Of a stretch of DNA of 64,000 nucleotides, positions 49,658 to 58,886 are shown piece by piece; position 1 is the first letter of the stretch; each line of letters opens with the position of its first letter. The stretch covers positions 62,001 through 126,000 of the forward strand of contig CBDCYR010000001.1 in assembly GCA_965224275.1 (NCBI GenBank), given 5' to 3'. The notes below the pieces were generated by a model, which saw only the letters and a list, made by a program, of their open reading frames with translations, made no database searches and was not told the DNA's origin. The position numbers and the translations under genes are program-made. The DNA is from CAUZWH01 sp965224275. Its GTDB lineage: Bacteria; Pseudomonadota; Alphaproteobacteria; SHVV01.

Positions 49658-50945
49658 GCAACGCGATGCCGATTTCGCCGACCGCTTCGAGCAGCTGGTC
49701 GGTGCTCGCCGCCAAACCCTGATTGACGTCGATAATGACGTGGTTGGCATCCTCGCCGCTGTCCGCGAGCGCGGCGATGGCGCACTCATCGAGCTGGCTG
49801 AACGGTTCGACCGGGTGACCCTAACGCCGCAAACGCTGCGGATCGAAGCCGGCGAAATCACCGCAGCCATCGCGCGAACGCCGTCCGATCAGCTCGACGC
49901 GCTGCGGCTCGCCGCCGATCGCATCGCCGCTTACCACGCCCGGCAAAAACCCACCGATGAGTGGTATACCGATCCAGAGGGTGTCGGGCTCGGCGTCCGA
50001 TGGACCGCGATCAGCGCTGTCGGCGTGTACGTTCCCGGCGGGACCGCCGCGTATCCAAGTTCGGTGCTGATGAACGCAATACCGGCGCGGGTTGCCGGGG
50101 TCGACCGCATTGCCATGGTTGTGCCGACTCCCGACGGTACGCTCAATCCCTTGGTGCTGGCGGCCGCTGACGTCGCGGGAGTCAGTGAGATTTACCGCGT
50201 TGGCGGCGCCCAGGCGATCGCCGCACTGGCCTATGGAACAACCACAATCGCCGCGGTCGACAAGATAGTCGGCCCCGGCAACGCCTATGTCGCGAGCGCC
50301 AAGCGCCAGGTTTTCGGGGTTGTCGGGATCGACATGATTGCTGGGCCCTCTGAGATCCTCGTCGTTGCCGACGGCGATAACGAGCCGGCCTGGATTGCCG
50401 CCGACCTCCTGTCGCAGGCCGAGCACGACCCAAACGCGCAGGCGATTCTCATTACCGACGACGGCGGTTTCGCCGATTCCGTTGCGACTGAGATCGATCA
50501 GCTTCTCGCCCGTATTGGACGCGCCGATATCGCACGGGCGAGTTGGCAGCAACAGGGGGCCATCATCATTGTCAAGTCGCTCGATGCGGCACCGGCACTG
50601 ATCAATCGCCTGGCACCGGAGCACGTCGAACTCGCGGTCGCGGCACCGGCAGAACTGGCCGAGGGGATACGCAACGCCGGCGCGATTTTCCTCGGACGTC
50701 ACACCCCCGAAGCGATCGGCGATTATGTCGCCGGCCCGAACCATGTGTTGCCGACAGCGCGGAGCGCGCGTTTTGCTTCGGGGCTCTCGGTGCTCGATTT
50801 CGTCAAACGCACGTCGTTGATCGCCTGCGATGATACAAGTATCGCAACGATCGGACCGGCCGCGATTTCACTCGCTGAAGCGGAAGGTCTGGACGCCCAC
50901 GCGCTATCGGTTGCCGTTCGATTGAAGCCACCAACCGCCGACTAG
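49641..50945 (+). CDS. hisD: Histidinol dehydrogenase
   Basis: A 434-residue NAD-dependent enzyme performing the last two steps of histidine synthesis. Signatures are YVPGGTAAYPSSVLMNAIP, VGGAQAIAALAYGT, GPGNAYVASAKRQVFG, AGPSEILVVADG, and the metal-site regions SQAEHDPNAQA and LAPEHVEL. ATG 49641, inside the end of hisG, gives the usual length; the frame stays open far upstream but that part has no HisD similarity. Confidence 0.97.
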   Translation: MAARLRQRDADFADRFEQLVGARRQTLIDVDNDVVGILAAVRERGDGALIELAERFDRVTLTPQTLRIEAGEITAAIARTPSDQLDALRLAADRIAAYHARQKPTDEWYTDPEGVGLGVRWTAISAVGVYVPGGTAAYPSSVLMNAIPARVAGVDRIAMVVPTPDGTLNPLVLAAADVAGVSEIYRVGGAQAIAALAYGTTTIAAVDKIVGPGNAYVASAKRQVFGVVGIDMIAGPSEILVVADGDNEPAWIAADLLSQAEHDPNAQAILITDDGGFADSVATEIDQLLARIGRADIARASWQQQGAIIIVKSLDAAPALINRLAPEHVELAVAAPAELAEGIRNAGAIFLGRHTPEAIGDYVAGPNHVLPTARSARFASGLSVLDFVKRTSLIACDDTSIATIGPAAISLAEAEGLDAHALSVAVRLKPPTAD

Positions 50946-50970
50946 TGCATTTCAGGATTGGCTCGACCTA

Positions 50971-51051
50971 TCCCGCTCCCCCGGCCCAACCACCCAACAT
51001 TGGACACTTTTGGAGGGTACCCTTGGCGTGGGCCGGGGGTTCGAAGCGGGA
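50971..51051. repeat. Imperfect long inverted repeat downstream of hisD
   Basis: TCCCGCT and CCCCCGGCCCA at 50971-50988 are matched in reverse complement by TGGGCCGGGGG and AGCGGGA at 51030-51051, with a five-base bulge on the right arm. The structure could be a transcript terminator or a repeat-element relic. It sits at the edge of the segment that differs from the usual gene order. Confidence 0.5.
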
Positions 51052-51158
51052 CCGTCGTGCCAAATGGCGCGGCGTAAGCACGCCTTCGTGGGGATGGCCG
51101 AGTCGACGCAATCTTGAAATGCTCTAGTCTCAGCCGCAACGATAAGGGTGGAAATCCG

Positions 51159-52092
51159 ATGAAATATGTCATCTTTCGCAAAGGCGGCGAGGCCCGTCTC
51201 GGTGCTGTCACGACCAACCAACGCTTTATTGATCTGGCGGCCGGCTACAGCCAACATTTGGCGACGCGCGGCGTGTTCGCGGCCGAGCGCATTGCGGCGT
51301 CGTTGTTGCCGCCCGACCTCGTTGCCGTCCTCGAAGCCGGCCCGCTGAGTGAGGACGCCACGCTGCGCGCGATCGAGCAAGCCGATCGGGAGGGGGGTGA
51401 TCTCGTCACCGACCTCGCCAACGTCACACTCGACGCCCCGATTCGTCCGCACAAGATTTTTGGCGTACGCCGCAACTATTCGCTGCATGCACAAGAGGCC
51501 GCGGTGCAGGAATCAGAGGAACCGCGCATGTTCTTCAAGCTGCCGCAGGCGGTGGTCGGTCCGGGTGCGTCAATCGAGCACAATTTCACCGAGAAGATGG
51601 ACTACGAGGCTGAGCTGGTTTTGATCATCGGCAAGAAGGCGAAAAATATCGCGCGCGCCGACGCCCTGGATTATGTCGCCGGTTACGCCCTGGGCAACGA
51701 CATCAGTGCCCGCGAGCTGCAATTGGATTGGACGCCGCAGCAGACCTCACTCGCGAAGAGCTTCGATACCCACGCGCCACTCGGACCCTGGGTCGCGACC
51801 ACCGATGAATTCGCCGCGAGCCCGCCCGAGGTGACCTTGCGCTGCTGGGTCAATGATGAGCTGCGCCAGGAAGCAAACACCAACACAATGCTATTTCCGA
51901 TCGACCAGGTGGTGACCATCTCGCCCAGTTCGTAACGCTGAATCCGGGCGATGCGATCTACACGGGCACGCCGGCTGGTGTTGGCGCGTTTATGGAACCG
52001 CCGGGTTACCTCAATCCAGGTGACACTGTGAAGGTTGCCGCCGACGGCCTGGGCGAACTGATCAATCCCGTCATCGCGGCGCCTGCCGGTTA
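51159..52092 (+). pseudogene. Fumarylacetoacetate hydrolase-family gene with a frameshift
   Basis: The first frame (from ATG 51159) encodes KIFGVRRNYSLHAQEAAVQE, a metal-site region EEPRMFFKLPQAVVGPG, and MDYEAELVLIIGKKAKNI, then stops at 51935. The expected C-terminal part, NPGDAIYTGTPAGVGAF and PGDTVKVAADGLGELINPV, continues in another frame up to a TAG at 52092. The switch lies near 51907-51915 and corresponds to one missing base or two extra bases. Intact members hydrolyse or isomerise acylpyruvates and related diketo acids. A sequencing or assembly error cannot be excluded. Confidence 0.85.
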
Positions 52093-52145
52093 GCGCGCCT
52101 CCCGAGAAATCAGCCCGGTCCGAGCGAGCGAATGGAAAAGGCGGT

Positions 52146-53060
52146 TCAGCCAACTGTTGGCCGTATTCGCGTTCCGCGCGTTTCGCGGTAGAACAGATAG
52201 AGCCCGCTGCTGATGATCGCGCTCGCGCCCAGCAGCGTCCAGGCGTCGGGCAGATCGCCCCAGATCACGAGCCCCCAAAGGGTTCCCCAGATCAGCAAGG
52301 CATAGCGGAACGGCGCTATGACCGCAGCCTGAGCGTTGCGAAACGCCTCAATGGTCAAGAACTGTGCGGCCAGAAACAAGGCGGACGCGAGCCCGACTAG
52401 GGCGACCATTTCAAAACTTGGCATGACCCATCCGAAGGGCGACGTCGCCAACCCACCAACCAATTCGAAAACCGATGTGTAGAACAGCATCGCCAGCGAG
52501 GTTTCGGTGAGACTAATGCGCCGCGTAATGACATCACGCAGCGCTGCGGTCAGGGCTGCGCCTAGCGGTAGCAAGATCGCCCAGTGGATACCGGACGCGC
52601 TTGGGCGCAGCAGGATCACGGCACCGGCGAAGCCGACAATGATCGCGAGCCAACGTTGCAGGCCCACTTGTTCGCCGAGAATCGGATGGGCCAATAGCGC
52701 AATGAAGAACGGTGTGGTGAAACCGGCGGTGATCTGATCAGCCAGCTGTAGGTATTGCAGCCCCGAGACGTAGAGAAAGATCGAAACCAACATGCTTGAC
52801 GCACGCAGCGCCTGACCACCGAAATTAACGATACGCAATTCCCTAAGTCCAGGCACGGCAACCACATAAATTAGGATCATCAGCAAGGAGAACGCACCCC
52901 GGATAAACATGATCTCGCCGACCGGCAGCGAGCTGGTAACCCACTTGATGGTCGCGTCATTGGCCGTCAGAAAAAAGCCGGCGGCGAGCAGCAACAAGAT
53001 GCCAAATTTCGGATTGTGGATCCGATCGCTGGTTTCGGACGGTGAGGTGTCGGTGGGCAT
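52146..53060 (-). CDS. EamA-family (DMT superfamily) transporter
   Basis: A 304-residue membrane protein with ten hydrophobic segments in two EamA repeats. Marks are NDATIKWVTSSLPVGEIMFIRG-like helix 2 residues, the SAL-type segment PFFIALLAHPILGEQVGLQRW ending repeat 1, and RYALLIWGTLWGLVIWGDLPD in repeat 2. Members export amino acids or metabolites; the substrate is unknown. It is on the opposite strand to all the housekeeping genes around it, which supports insertion into the cluster. Confidence 0.9.
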   Translation of the reverse strand: MPTDTSPSETSDRIHNPKFGILLLLAAGFFLTANDATIKWVTSSLPVGEIMFIRGAFSLLMILIYVVAVPGLRELRIVNFGGQALRASSMLVSIFLYVSGLQYLQLADQITAGFTTPFFIALLAHPILGEQVGLQRWLAIIVGFAGAVILLRPSASGIHWAILLPLGAALTAALRDVITRRISLTETSLAMLFYTSVFELVGGLATSPFGWVMPSFEMVALVGLASALFLAAQFLTIEAFRNAQAAVIAPFRYALLIWGTLWGLVIWGDLPDAWTLLGASAIISSGLYLFYRETRGTRIRPTVG

Positions 53061-53185
53061 CTAAGAAGAGACTGAGACGTGTCGGATGAGGGAGATTGAG
53101 CTTACCCCAGGCCGTCGATGCGCTGGCAGTAATCGCTGACGGGCTTGATTTTTCGATGTCCCGCGAGCAAGTTTCGGCGCTCGCG

Positions 53186-53797
53186 ATGCCTTCAGCCACA
53201 ACGCCAGAGAACAGGCCAAGCCTGGTATTAGCTTCGGCATCCCCCCGCCGCGAAGCCTTGTTGCGCCAAATCGGACTTGTTCCCGATTTCATCGACGCGC
53301 CAAATATCGATGAGCAGCCCCAGCGCGGAGAACGACCGACAGCGCTCGCCCTGCGTCTCGCTGAAGCCAAGGTTGCGGCAATATCGCCTGGCCATGCCAA
53401 CGCATTCGTTCTCGCTGCCGATACCGTGGTCGCGTGTGGCCGGCGCGTAGTGCCCAAACCACTGGATCGCGACCTGGCGCAAGCGTGCTTGTTGTTGCTC
53501 TCCGGCCGCCGTCACCGTGTCCACACGGCAATTGCCGTGGTGACCCCGGACGGAAGGGTGAAAAAACGCCTGATAACCACGGTGGTCAGCTTCAAGCGGC
53601 TGAGCCGCACCGAACGGGAGACCTACTTGAACTCCGGCGAGTGGGAGGGCAAGGCGGGCGGCTACGCGATCCAGGGGTCCGCGGCAGCTTTCGTCAAACG
53701 CCTGAACGGTTCCTACACCAATGTCGTCGGCTTACCGCTGTACGAGACGGTGGCCTTATTGAACGGTCTCGGTTATCCCTGTCACGATCGGAACTGA
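53186..53797 (+). CDS. maf: Maf-like nucleoside triphosphate pyrophosphatase
   Basis: A 203-residue Maf/HAM1-fold enzyme that hydrolyses non-canonical or pyrimidine nucleotides and influences septum formation. Motifs are LVLASASPRREALLRQIGL at the N-terminus, the catalytic VLAADTVVACG, LSGRRHRVHTAIAV, and GYAIQGSAAAFVKRLNGSY. ATG 53186 is chosen because it is just before the conserved LASASPRR; earlier in-frame starts exist at 53156 and 53096. It is followed by rng after 21 bp. Confidence 0.93.
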   Translation: MPSATTPENRPSLVLASASPRREALLRQIGLVPDFIDAPNIDEQPQRGERPTALALRLAEAKVAAISPGHANAFVLAADTVVACGRRVVPKPLDRDLAQACLLLLSGRRHRVHTAIAVVTPDGRVKKRLITTVVSFKRLSRTERETYLNSGEWEGKAGGYAIQGSAAAFVKRLNGSYTNVVGLPLYETVALLNGLGYPCHDRN

Positions 53798-53818
53798 TCC
53801 GAGGACCCCAAACGCGCG

Positions 53819-55303
53819 ATGGGAAACGAACTCCTCATCAACGACGGCATCGCCGAGACACGTGTCGCACTGCTCCACGACGGCCGATTGGACGATCTGA
53901 TCATTGAGCGTCGCGACCGGCCGAGCCTCGTCGGCAATGTCTTTTACGGCCGCGTAAGTCGCGTCCTGGCCGGGTTGGACGTCGCGTTCGTCGACATTGG
54001 CGTGGCTCGTGATGGCTTCTTGCGCGCGCCCGACGCGCAATACGCACGCGCCGAAAGCGACGGAGCCGCCACCCAGCGCGGCATCACCCGGCGGGTCGCG
54101 GAAGGCGAAGCGATCATCGTTCAGGTCGTCGCGGACGCGTACGCCGACAAGGGACCCAAGCTCACCACCGACATCTCCCTGCCCGGCCGCTTCGTCGTTT
54201 ATGCGCCCTATCGCGATATGCTTTCGGTCTCGCGGCGGATCGACAACGAGGACGAGCGCGAGCGATTGCAGGACGTGGTCGATGAGGCCGGCGATGCCGC
54301 CGAACTCGACGGCGGCTTCATTGTTCGCACCGCGGCGAATGGCGCAGCGGACGACGCCATTGCGACTGACGTCCGCCGCATCGGCGAGATCTGGCATGGC
54401 ATTCTGGAGCGGCGGGACAAAGCCGCACCAGCGGGCGAAATCGGGGGCCAGAAGGGCAACAAGGCGCCACGGGTCCTGCGCGACTGCGACGAACCGGTTA
54501 TCGCGGCGTTGAGAGATTTTGTCGGCCCGGCGGTCGAACGCATCGTCATCGACACCCGCGATGGCTTCAATCGCGCGCAACGCTATCTCGAAACCACGAT
54601 GCCGGAATTCGTCGGCCGTCTCGAGCACCACACCGGACCGGAAGCCTTGTTTTCCCGTGACGACATAGACGGTGCCATCGAGGAAGCGCTGGAACCGATG
54701 GTCTCGCTGTCGTCCGGTGGCACGTTGGTGATTGAACCGACCACGGCGTTGATCGCGGTCGACGTTAACTCGGGCAGCGGCTCTGACTCCGGCTCAGCCG
54801 AACAGACCAACCGCGACGCCGCCATCGAACTCGCCCGCCAACTGCGCGTACGCAATTTATCGGGCACGATCGTGGTGGATTTCATTCACATGGGAGATGG
54901 CCGCAAGTTCAGCGGCATCATCGATACGCTGCGCCGGGGGTTACGACACGATCGCGTGTTGCACCGCATCGGCGAACTCAGCGGCTTCGGCCTGTTGGAA
55001 CTCACCCGCCGGCGCGTGCGGCCACCGCTCGCCGAGCTGTTGTGCGATACCGCCGACGCTGCCAACGCACCGCCGCGACGGGCCACGGCGGTCGCGGCAC
55101 AGGTATTGCGCCGGGCTGAGGCGGAAGCCGCGGGTATCGGCAGTTCGACAATAAGAATCTCGGTTGGCAAAGACGTGGCGGCCGTCCTCAACGACCCGAA
55201 CACGGATTACCTCAGCGCGCTTCGCGAACGCACCGCGCGGGCGGTGGAGGTGATGATTGATAGCGATACCGATCCTGAGGCATTCGAGGTCATCGCGGCA
55301 TGA
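53819..55303 (+). CDS. rng: Ribonuclease E/G family protein
   Basis: A 494-residue RNase E/G catalytic core for RNA processing. The S1-like part carries GNVFYGRVSRVLAGLDVAFVD, and the catalytic region has LIAVDVNSGSG and VVDFIHMGDG. In the second block the usual DFIDM is DFIHM, so one of the two acidic residues is His. The zinc-link CPxCxGxG of RNase E is absent, as in other short alphaproteobacterial members. It lies in the conserved order maf-rng-yacG. Confidence 0.93.
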   Translation: MGNELLINDGIAETRVALLHDGRLDDLIIERRDRPSLVGNVFYGRVSRVLAGLDVAFVDIGVARDGFLRAPDAQYARAESDGAATQRGITRRVAEGEAIIVQVVADAYADKGPKLTTDISLPGRFVVYAPYRDMLSVSRRIDNEDERERLQDVVDEAGDAAELDGGFIVRTAANGAADDAIATDVRRIGEIWHGILERRDKAAPAGEIGGQKGNKAPRVLRDCDEPVIAALRDFVGPAVERIVIDTRDGFNRAQRYLETTMPEFVGRLEHHTGPEALFSRDDIDGAIEEALEPMVSLSSGGTLVIEPTTALIAVDVNSGSGSDSGSAEQTNRDAAIELARQLRVRNLSGTIVVDFIHMGDGRKFSGIIDTLRRGLRHDRVLHRIGELSGFGLLELTRRRVRPPLAELLCDTADAANAPPRRATAVAAQVLRRAEAEAAGIGSSTIRISVGKDVAAVLNDPNTDYLSALRERTARAVEVMIDSDTDPEAFEVIAA

Positions 55304-55354
55304 CATCGCCTGACCTCAATCGAGGCACCGCCAACCCATAAAGGACCGCGCGTC

Positions 55355-55570
55355 GTGAGCCGAAAATCAAGTTCGGGATGTCCCATCTGCGGTGCGGATC
55401 GCAGCAGGAAATACGCGCCGTTCTGCAGTGTTAAATGCGCCGACCGCGATCTCGCTAATTGGTTGACGGGGAACTACGCGATTCCGGCGGCCGATGACGA
55501 TGAGGATACGGTAGAGGCTGCAGAGGACATCGACACCCACGGTCCCAGTGACGTTGATCGCATTCACTAG
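55355..55570 (+). CDS. yacG: YacG zinc-binding DNA gyrase inhibitor
   Basis: A 71-residue protein with the four zinc ligands CPICG near residue 9 and FCSVKCADRDLANWL near 28, followed by an acidic tail. YacG binds DNA gyrase and blocks DNA binding. The start is a GTG at 55355 with AAGGA 9 bp upstream. It is the last gene of the maf-rng-yacG group, just before tRNA-Phe. Confidence 0.95.
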   Translation: MSRKSSSGCPICGADRSRKYAPFCSVKCADRDLANWLTGNYAIPAADDDEDTVEAAEDIDTHGPSDVDRIH

Positions 55571-55696
55571 CGGTGACCGGTGGGATGCATGAATGGCGCA
55601 GAAATCTGCGCCGGCCCGCAGTAGACACCTTATCGCATATTCCCTATAAACCAGCGCCGTCCCGCGACGCCCGCGAAGCATCGCATAGGCCGTTGG

Positions 55697-55772
55697 GCCC
55701 AGGTAGCTCAGTTGGTAGAGCAGTGGACTGAAAATCCATGTGTCGGTGGTTCAAATCCGCCCCTGGGCACCA
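55697..55772 (+). tRNA. tRNA-Phe (anticodon GAA)
   Basis: Complete cloverleaf: acceptor GCCCAGG/CCTGGGC, D-arm TAGCTCAGTTGGTAGAGC, anticodon stem TGGA/TCCA with loop CTGAAAA (anticodon GAA), T-arm with GGTTCAAATCC, and encoded CCA. It marks the boundary between housekeeping sequence and the IS-rich region to the right. Confidence 0.98.
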
Positions 55773-55892
55773 CGCTTAGTCAACTCTAGCCAACTCCGGC
55801 CGAATCCGCAGAACGTTTACGCGTCCAAGGGGTCTTGAGACTGTTGGTGATCGGATCTGATCTGATCTAAGAGCCTTTTGCTGAGCGTCCAA

Positions 55893-56342
55893 GGTTGTGT
55901 CTCGAAAGTGGTGGAAATTGGTTTTGGCGCCTCTCCGAGCGGGTTGAGTTTTGCGGCGGTCAGGCCGCGCGGTCAAGGGTTTCGTCGGCGATTAGCTGAT
56001 CGAGGGTTTCCCATCCATCGACTTTGCGCATCTGGATTTGGCCGGAAGCGAGGAGCGCCCAGAGGAGCATCGGCACTGTTTCGGGACACGGCAGCACGGT
56101 CTGTGTTTTGATCCGGCGCTTGAACTCCTCGTTGAGACGCTCAATGGCGTTGGTCGTTCGGGCTGATTTCCATTGGCTCTTGGACAGGCGCGTGAAGGTA
56201 AAGAGCTTGTCGCCCGCTTCTGCGAGGCTGTCCGCGACGGCCCTGCATTTCAGCCGCCACTTGCGGACAAACGCCTTGCGGCGGGTTTCCACCTCGGAGG
56301 CAGTGTCGGCATAGATCATATCGCGGTAATCTTCGCTCAGCT
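55893..56342 (-). mobile_element. Truncated IS256-family element (450 bp remaining)
   Basis: One inverted end (GGTTGTGTCTCGAAAGTGG at 55893) and the last 120 or so codons of the transposase are present on the minus strand, matching the complete element at 38257-39650 almost base for base (39201-39650). The rest is replaced by an IS21 element starting at 56343. The transposase remnant (55960-56342) keeps the catalytic Glu block TTNAIERLNEEFKRR but has lost both catalytic Asp blocks. Confidence 0.93.
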
Positions 56343-56542
56343 TGTCAATCGGCGTCCAAAATTGACCCCCAATCGGCGTGCAATATTGACCCCCCTGAGC
56401 GGCACGGCGGAGGTTGTCCCGGTAGTCAATAGGGGGGACCCGAGCGGCTTCGTGTAGCGCCTTGCGGTGCGCGGAGCGAAGCCGCGTGGGAGGTACGGGT
56501 TGACCCAGCGGGGCAAGCGGGCCGCAGGCACGGCCTGCCGGG

Positions 56543-57271
56543 TCAGCAGCGGTTCTTGAAGCGCCAGCTCTCGTTGCCGGTCTCGATGATCTCGCAATGG
56601 TGGGTCAGGCGGTCGAGCAGGGCTGTGGTCATCTTGGGGTCGCCGAAGACGGAGGGCCATTCGCCGAAAGCGAGGTTGGTGGTGACGATGATCGAGGTGC
56701 GCTCGTAGAGCCGGCTCATCAGATGGAACAGCAGCTGGCCGCCGGCCTGGGCGAAGGGCAGGTAGCCGAGTTCGTCGAGGATGACGAAGTCGCGTCGGAT
56801 GAGCTGGTCTGCGGTGCGGCCCTGGCGTCCGGCACGGAGTTCGGCCTCGAGATGGTTGACCAGGTCGACGACGTTGTAGAAGCGGCCGCGTGCGGCCTTG
56901 CGGATGCAGGCGCGGGCGATGGCGACGGCGAGATGGGTCTTGCCGGTGCCGGTGCCGCCGACCAGCACGATGTTGCGCTTGCCCTCCAGGAAGCCACCTG
57001 TGGCGAGTTCCTGGATCAGGGGCTCGTTGACCGGTGAGGCGGCGAAGTCGAAGTCGGCCAGCTCCTTGGCCGTCGGCAGCCTGGCGGACGCCATCTGGTA
57101 CTTGATGGAGCGCGCCTGCTTGTCGGCGACCTCGGTCTGCAGCAGCGTACCGATGATCTGCTGCACCGGATGACGGCGCTTGAGACCGTCGGCGAGGATG
57201 TCGTCGTAGGCGGCGCGCATGCCCGCGAGCTTCAACGCCGTCATCATCGCCAGCACCTCATGACGCTCCAT
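56543..57271 (-). CDS. istB: IstB helper ATPase of IS21 (copy A)
   Basis: A 242-residue AAA+ ATPase with Walker A GGTGTGKTHLAVAIA near residue 105 and Walker B FVILDELGYLPF. IstB assembles on DNA and directs target choice for the IstA transposase. Its start overlaps the end of istA by 14 bp, the usual coupling. The frame is intact. Confidence 0.95.
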   Translation of the reverse strand: MERHEVLAMMTALKLAGMRAAYDDILADGLKRRHPVQQIIGTLLQTEVADKQARSIKYQMASARLPTAKELADFDFAASPVNEPLIQELATGGFLEGKRNIVLVGGTGTGKTHLAVAIARACIRKAARGRFYNVVDLVNHLEAELRAGRQGRTADQLIRRDFVILDELGYLPFAQAGGQLLFHLMSRLYERTSIIVTTNLAFGEWPSVFGDPKMTTALLDRLTHHCEIIETGNESWRFKNRC

Positions 57272-58779
57272 GACCGGCCTCCCTCAGGCGATCGTAGCGC
57301 TGACAGTCGGCCACCGGCCGGTGGCGAAGCTGCAGGCCCTCGGGCGTCGGGATGGTCGCCGGCGGTGCCGGCTGGCACTGCCGGGCGAGGATGTTGAGCA
57401 CGACGTCGGCGCTGCAGGCGCCGAAGTCGAGCGCCTCGGCACAGGCCGCCTCGACCGCCTCCAGCCCGTCCTCCTGAACCGCCGCGAGGATCCTCACGAA
57501 CTGCCTGTCACCGTCGTCGCAACCCGTCAGCCGGGCCCGTATGCGGCCGAGCGCGCCGGGCAGTTGCCAGCCCTTGAAGGGCGCGCCGTTCCTCAGCGCA
57601 CCAGGCTTCCGCGTCAGGATCGGCACGTAGTGCCACGGATCGTAGGCGATCTCGCCGCGCCCGAAGCTCCGGGGATGCTCGGCGACGGTCTCGCCGTCCT
57701 GGCGGATGACGATCCGATCGGCGTAGGCCCGCACGTCGACCGGCCGCCCGACGGCACGGGCGGCGACGCTGTAGTGGTTGTTGTCGAAGCGCACCAGACA
57801 GGTCTTGGACACCGCCACCTCGGTGGCGTGGAAGCCGTCGAAGGGGCCGCGATAGGCCATCAGGAAGGGCCGCTCCTCCTCGAACACCTGCCACACCGTC
57901 TTGCCCTCGATCGTCGGATGCGGCCGCTTCTTGGCGTCCTCGATACACCGATCCATCAGCCACGCGTTGATCTCGGCGTAGGAGCGGCCCCGCGGGATGG
58001 GCACGAACAGGCGGCCGCGGACGTCACCCACCTGCCTCTCGACCTGCCCCTTCTCCCAGCCCGCACCCGGAGTGCACGCCACCGGCTCCACCAGATGGTG
58101 GGAGCACAGCTCCAGAAAGCGCCGGTTGTAGGCGCGCTCCTTGCCGACGAAGACCATGCTCACCGCCGTCTTCATGTTGTCGTAGATGCCCCGCCGGCAG
58201 ACCCCGCCGAAGAAGTGGAAGGCCCGTTCGTGCGCCTCGAACACCATCTCCTGGCTCTCGCGCGGGAAGATCTGAACCAGCTGCATGCGGCTGTAGCAGA
58301 GCCGCATGTGCGCCGCCTTCACCTTGGTCGTCACACCCGACAGGCGCGCGTACTCGTGGCTCCAGTCGAACTGGTAGGCCTCGCCGGGATCGAAGCTCAG
58401 CGGCACAAAACCCTGCGACGGCGACAACAGCCGCCACCGCCGACGCCAGGTCCTGGCGTAGCGGCGCACCGCGTCGTAGCCGCCGCCATAGCCCAGAGCC
58501 GCAAGATCTTCATGAATCCGCAGCAGAGACAGCCGATCCCGGCGCGGCTTCTTCTCGTTGGCCTCCAGCTGGCGCTCGAGCTCATCCACCCACGGTCCAA
58601 GCTTCGGCATCGGCTGGATCTTGCGCTCGTAGCTGTACGAGGTCTCATCGCCCCGCACCACCTTGCGCACCGTGTTCTTCGAAACCCTCAAATCCCGGGA
58701 TCTTCTTGATCGGAACGCCCCTCACCAGATGATCCCGACGGATCCGCGCAATCGTCTCCACAACCAGCATCTCCCCCAC
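57258..58779 (-). pseudogene. istA: IstA transposase of IS21 (copy A), frameshifted
   Basis: Compared with copy B, this istA lacks two bases (CG) at about 58700, within codons for the N-terminal helix-turn-helix region (AATCCCGGGATC instead of AATCCCGGGCGATC). The rest, from VSKNTVRKVVRGDETSY on, is open for 475 codons and includes the integrase core (LSFDPGEAYQFDWSHEYARL, RRGIYDNMKTAVS, and GWEKGQVERQVGDVRGRLF). Unless an internal start works, the protein is not made in full. Copy B could supply it in trans. Confidence 0.85.
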
Positions 58780-58886
58780 CTCGTCTGTCCAAACAACGAG
58801 GTGTGTTCAAGAGCACAAAACCAGGGGGGTCAATTTTGGACGCCGATAACCCCCAATAGGGGGTCAATATTCCACGCCGAACAACA

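Larger units (their letters stand above)
56343..58886 (-). mobile_element. IS21-family insertion sequence, copy A (about 2544 bp)
   Basis: Begins TGTCAATCGGCGTCC and ends in a matching inverted region finishing CGCCGAACAACA. Each end has two copies of a GGGGGTCAAT-type terminal repeat, as is typical of IS21. It contains istB and a frameshifted istA on the minus strand. Its left end cuts an IS256 element and its right end abuts an IS1182-like remnant. No target duplication links the two sides. Confidence 0.9.

Noticed and set aside
57270..58709. A 479-codon open frame antisense to istA, and similar long antisense frames over IS21 copy B
   Set aside because: It lies exactly opposite a recognised transposase gene; GC-rich third positions keep the opposite frame open. 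The composition (His/Pro/Arg/Leu-rich) and lack of motifs mark it as a shadow.
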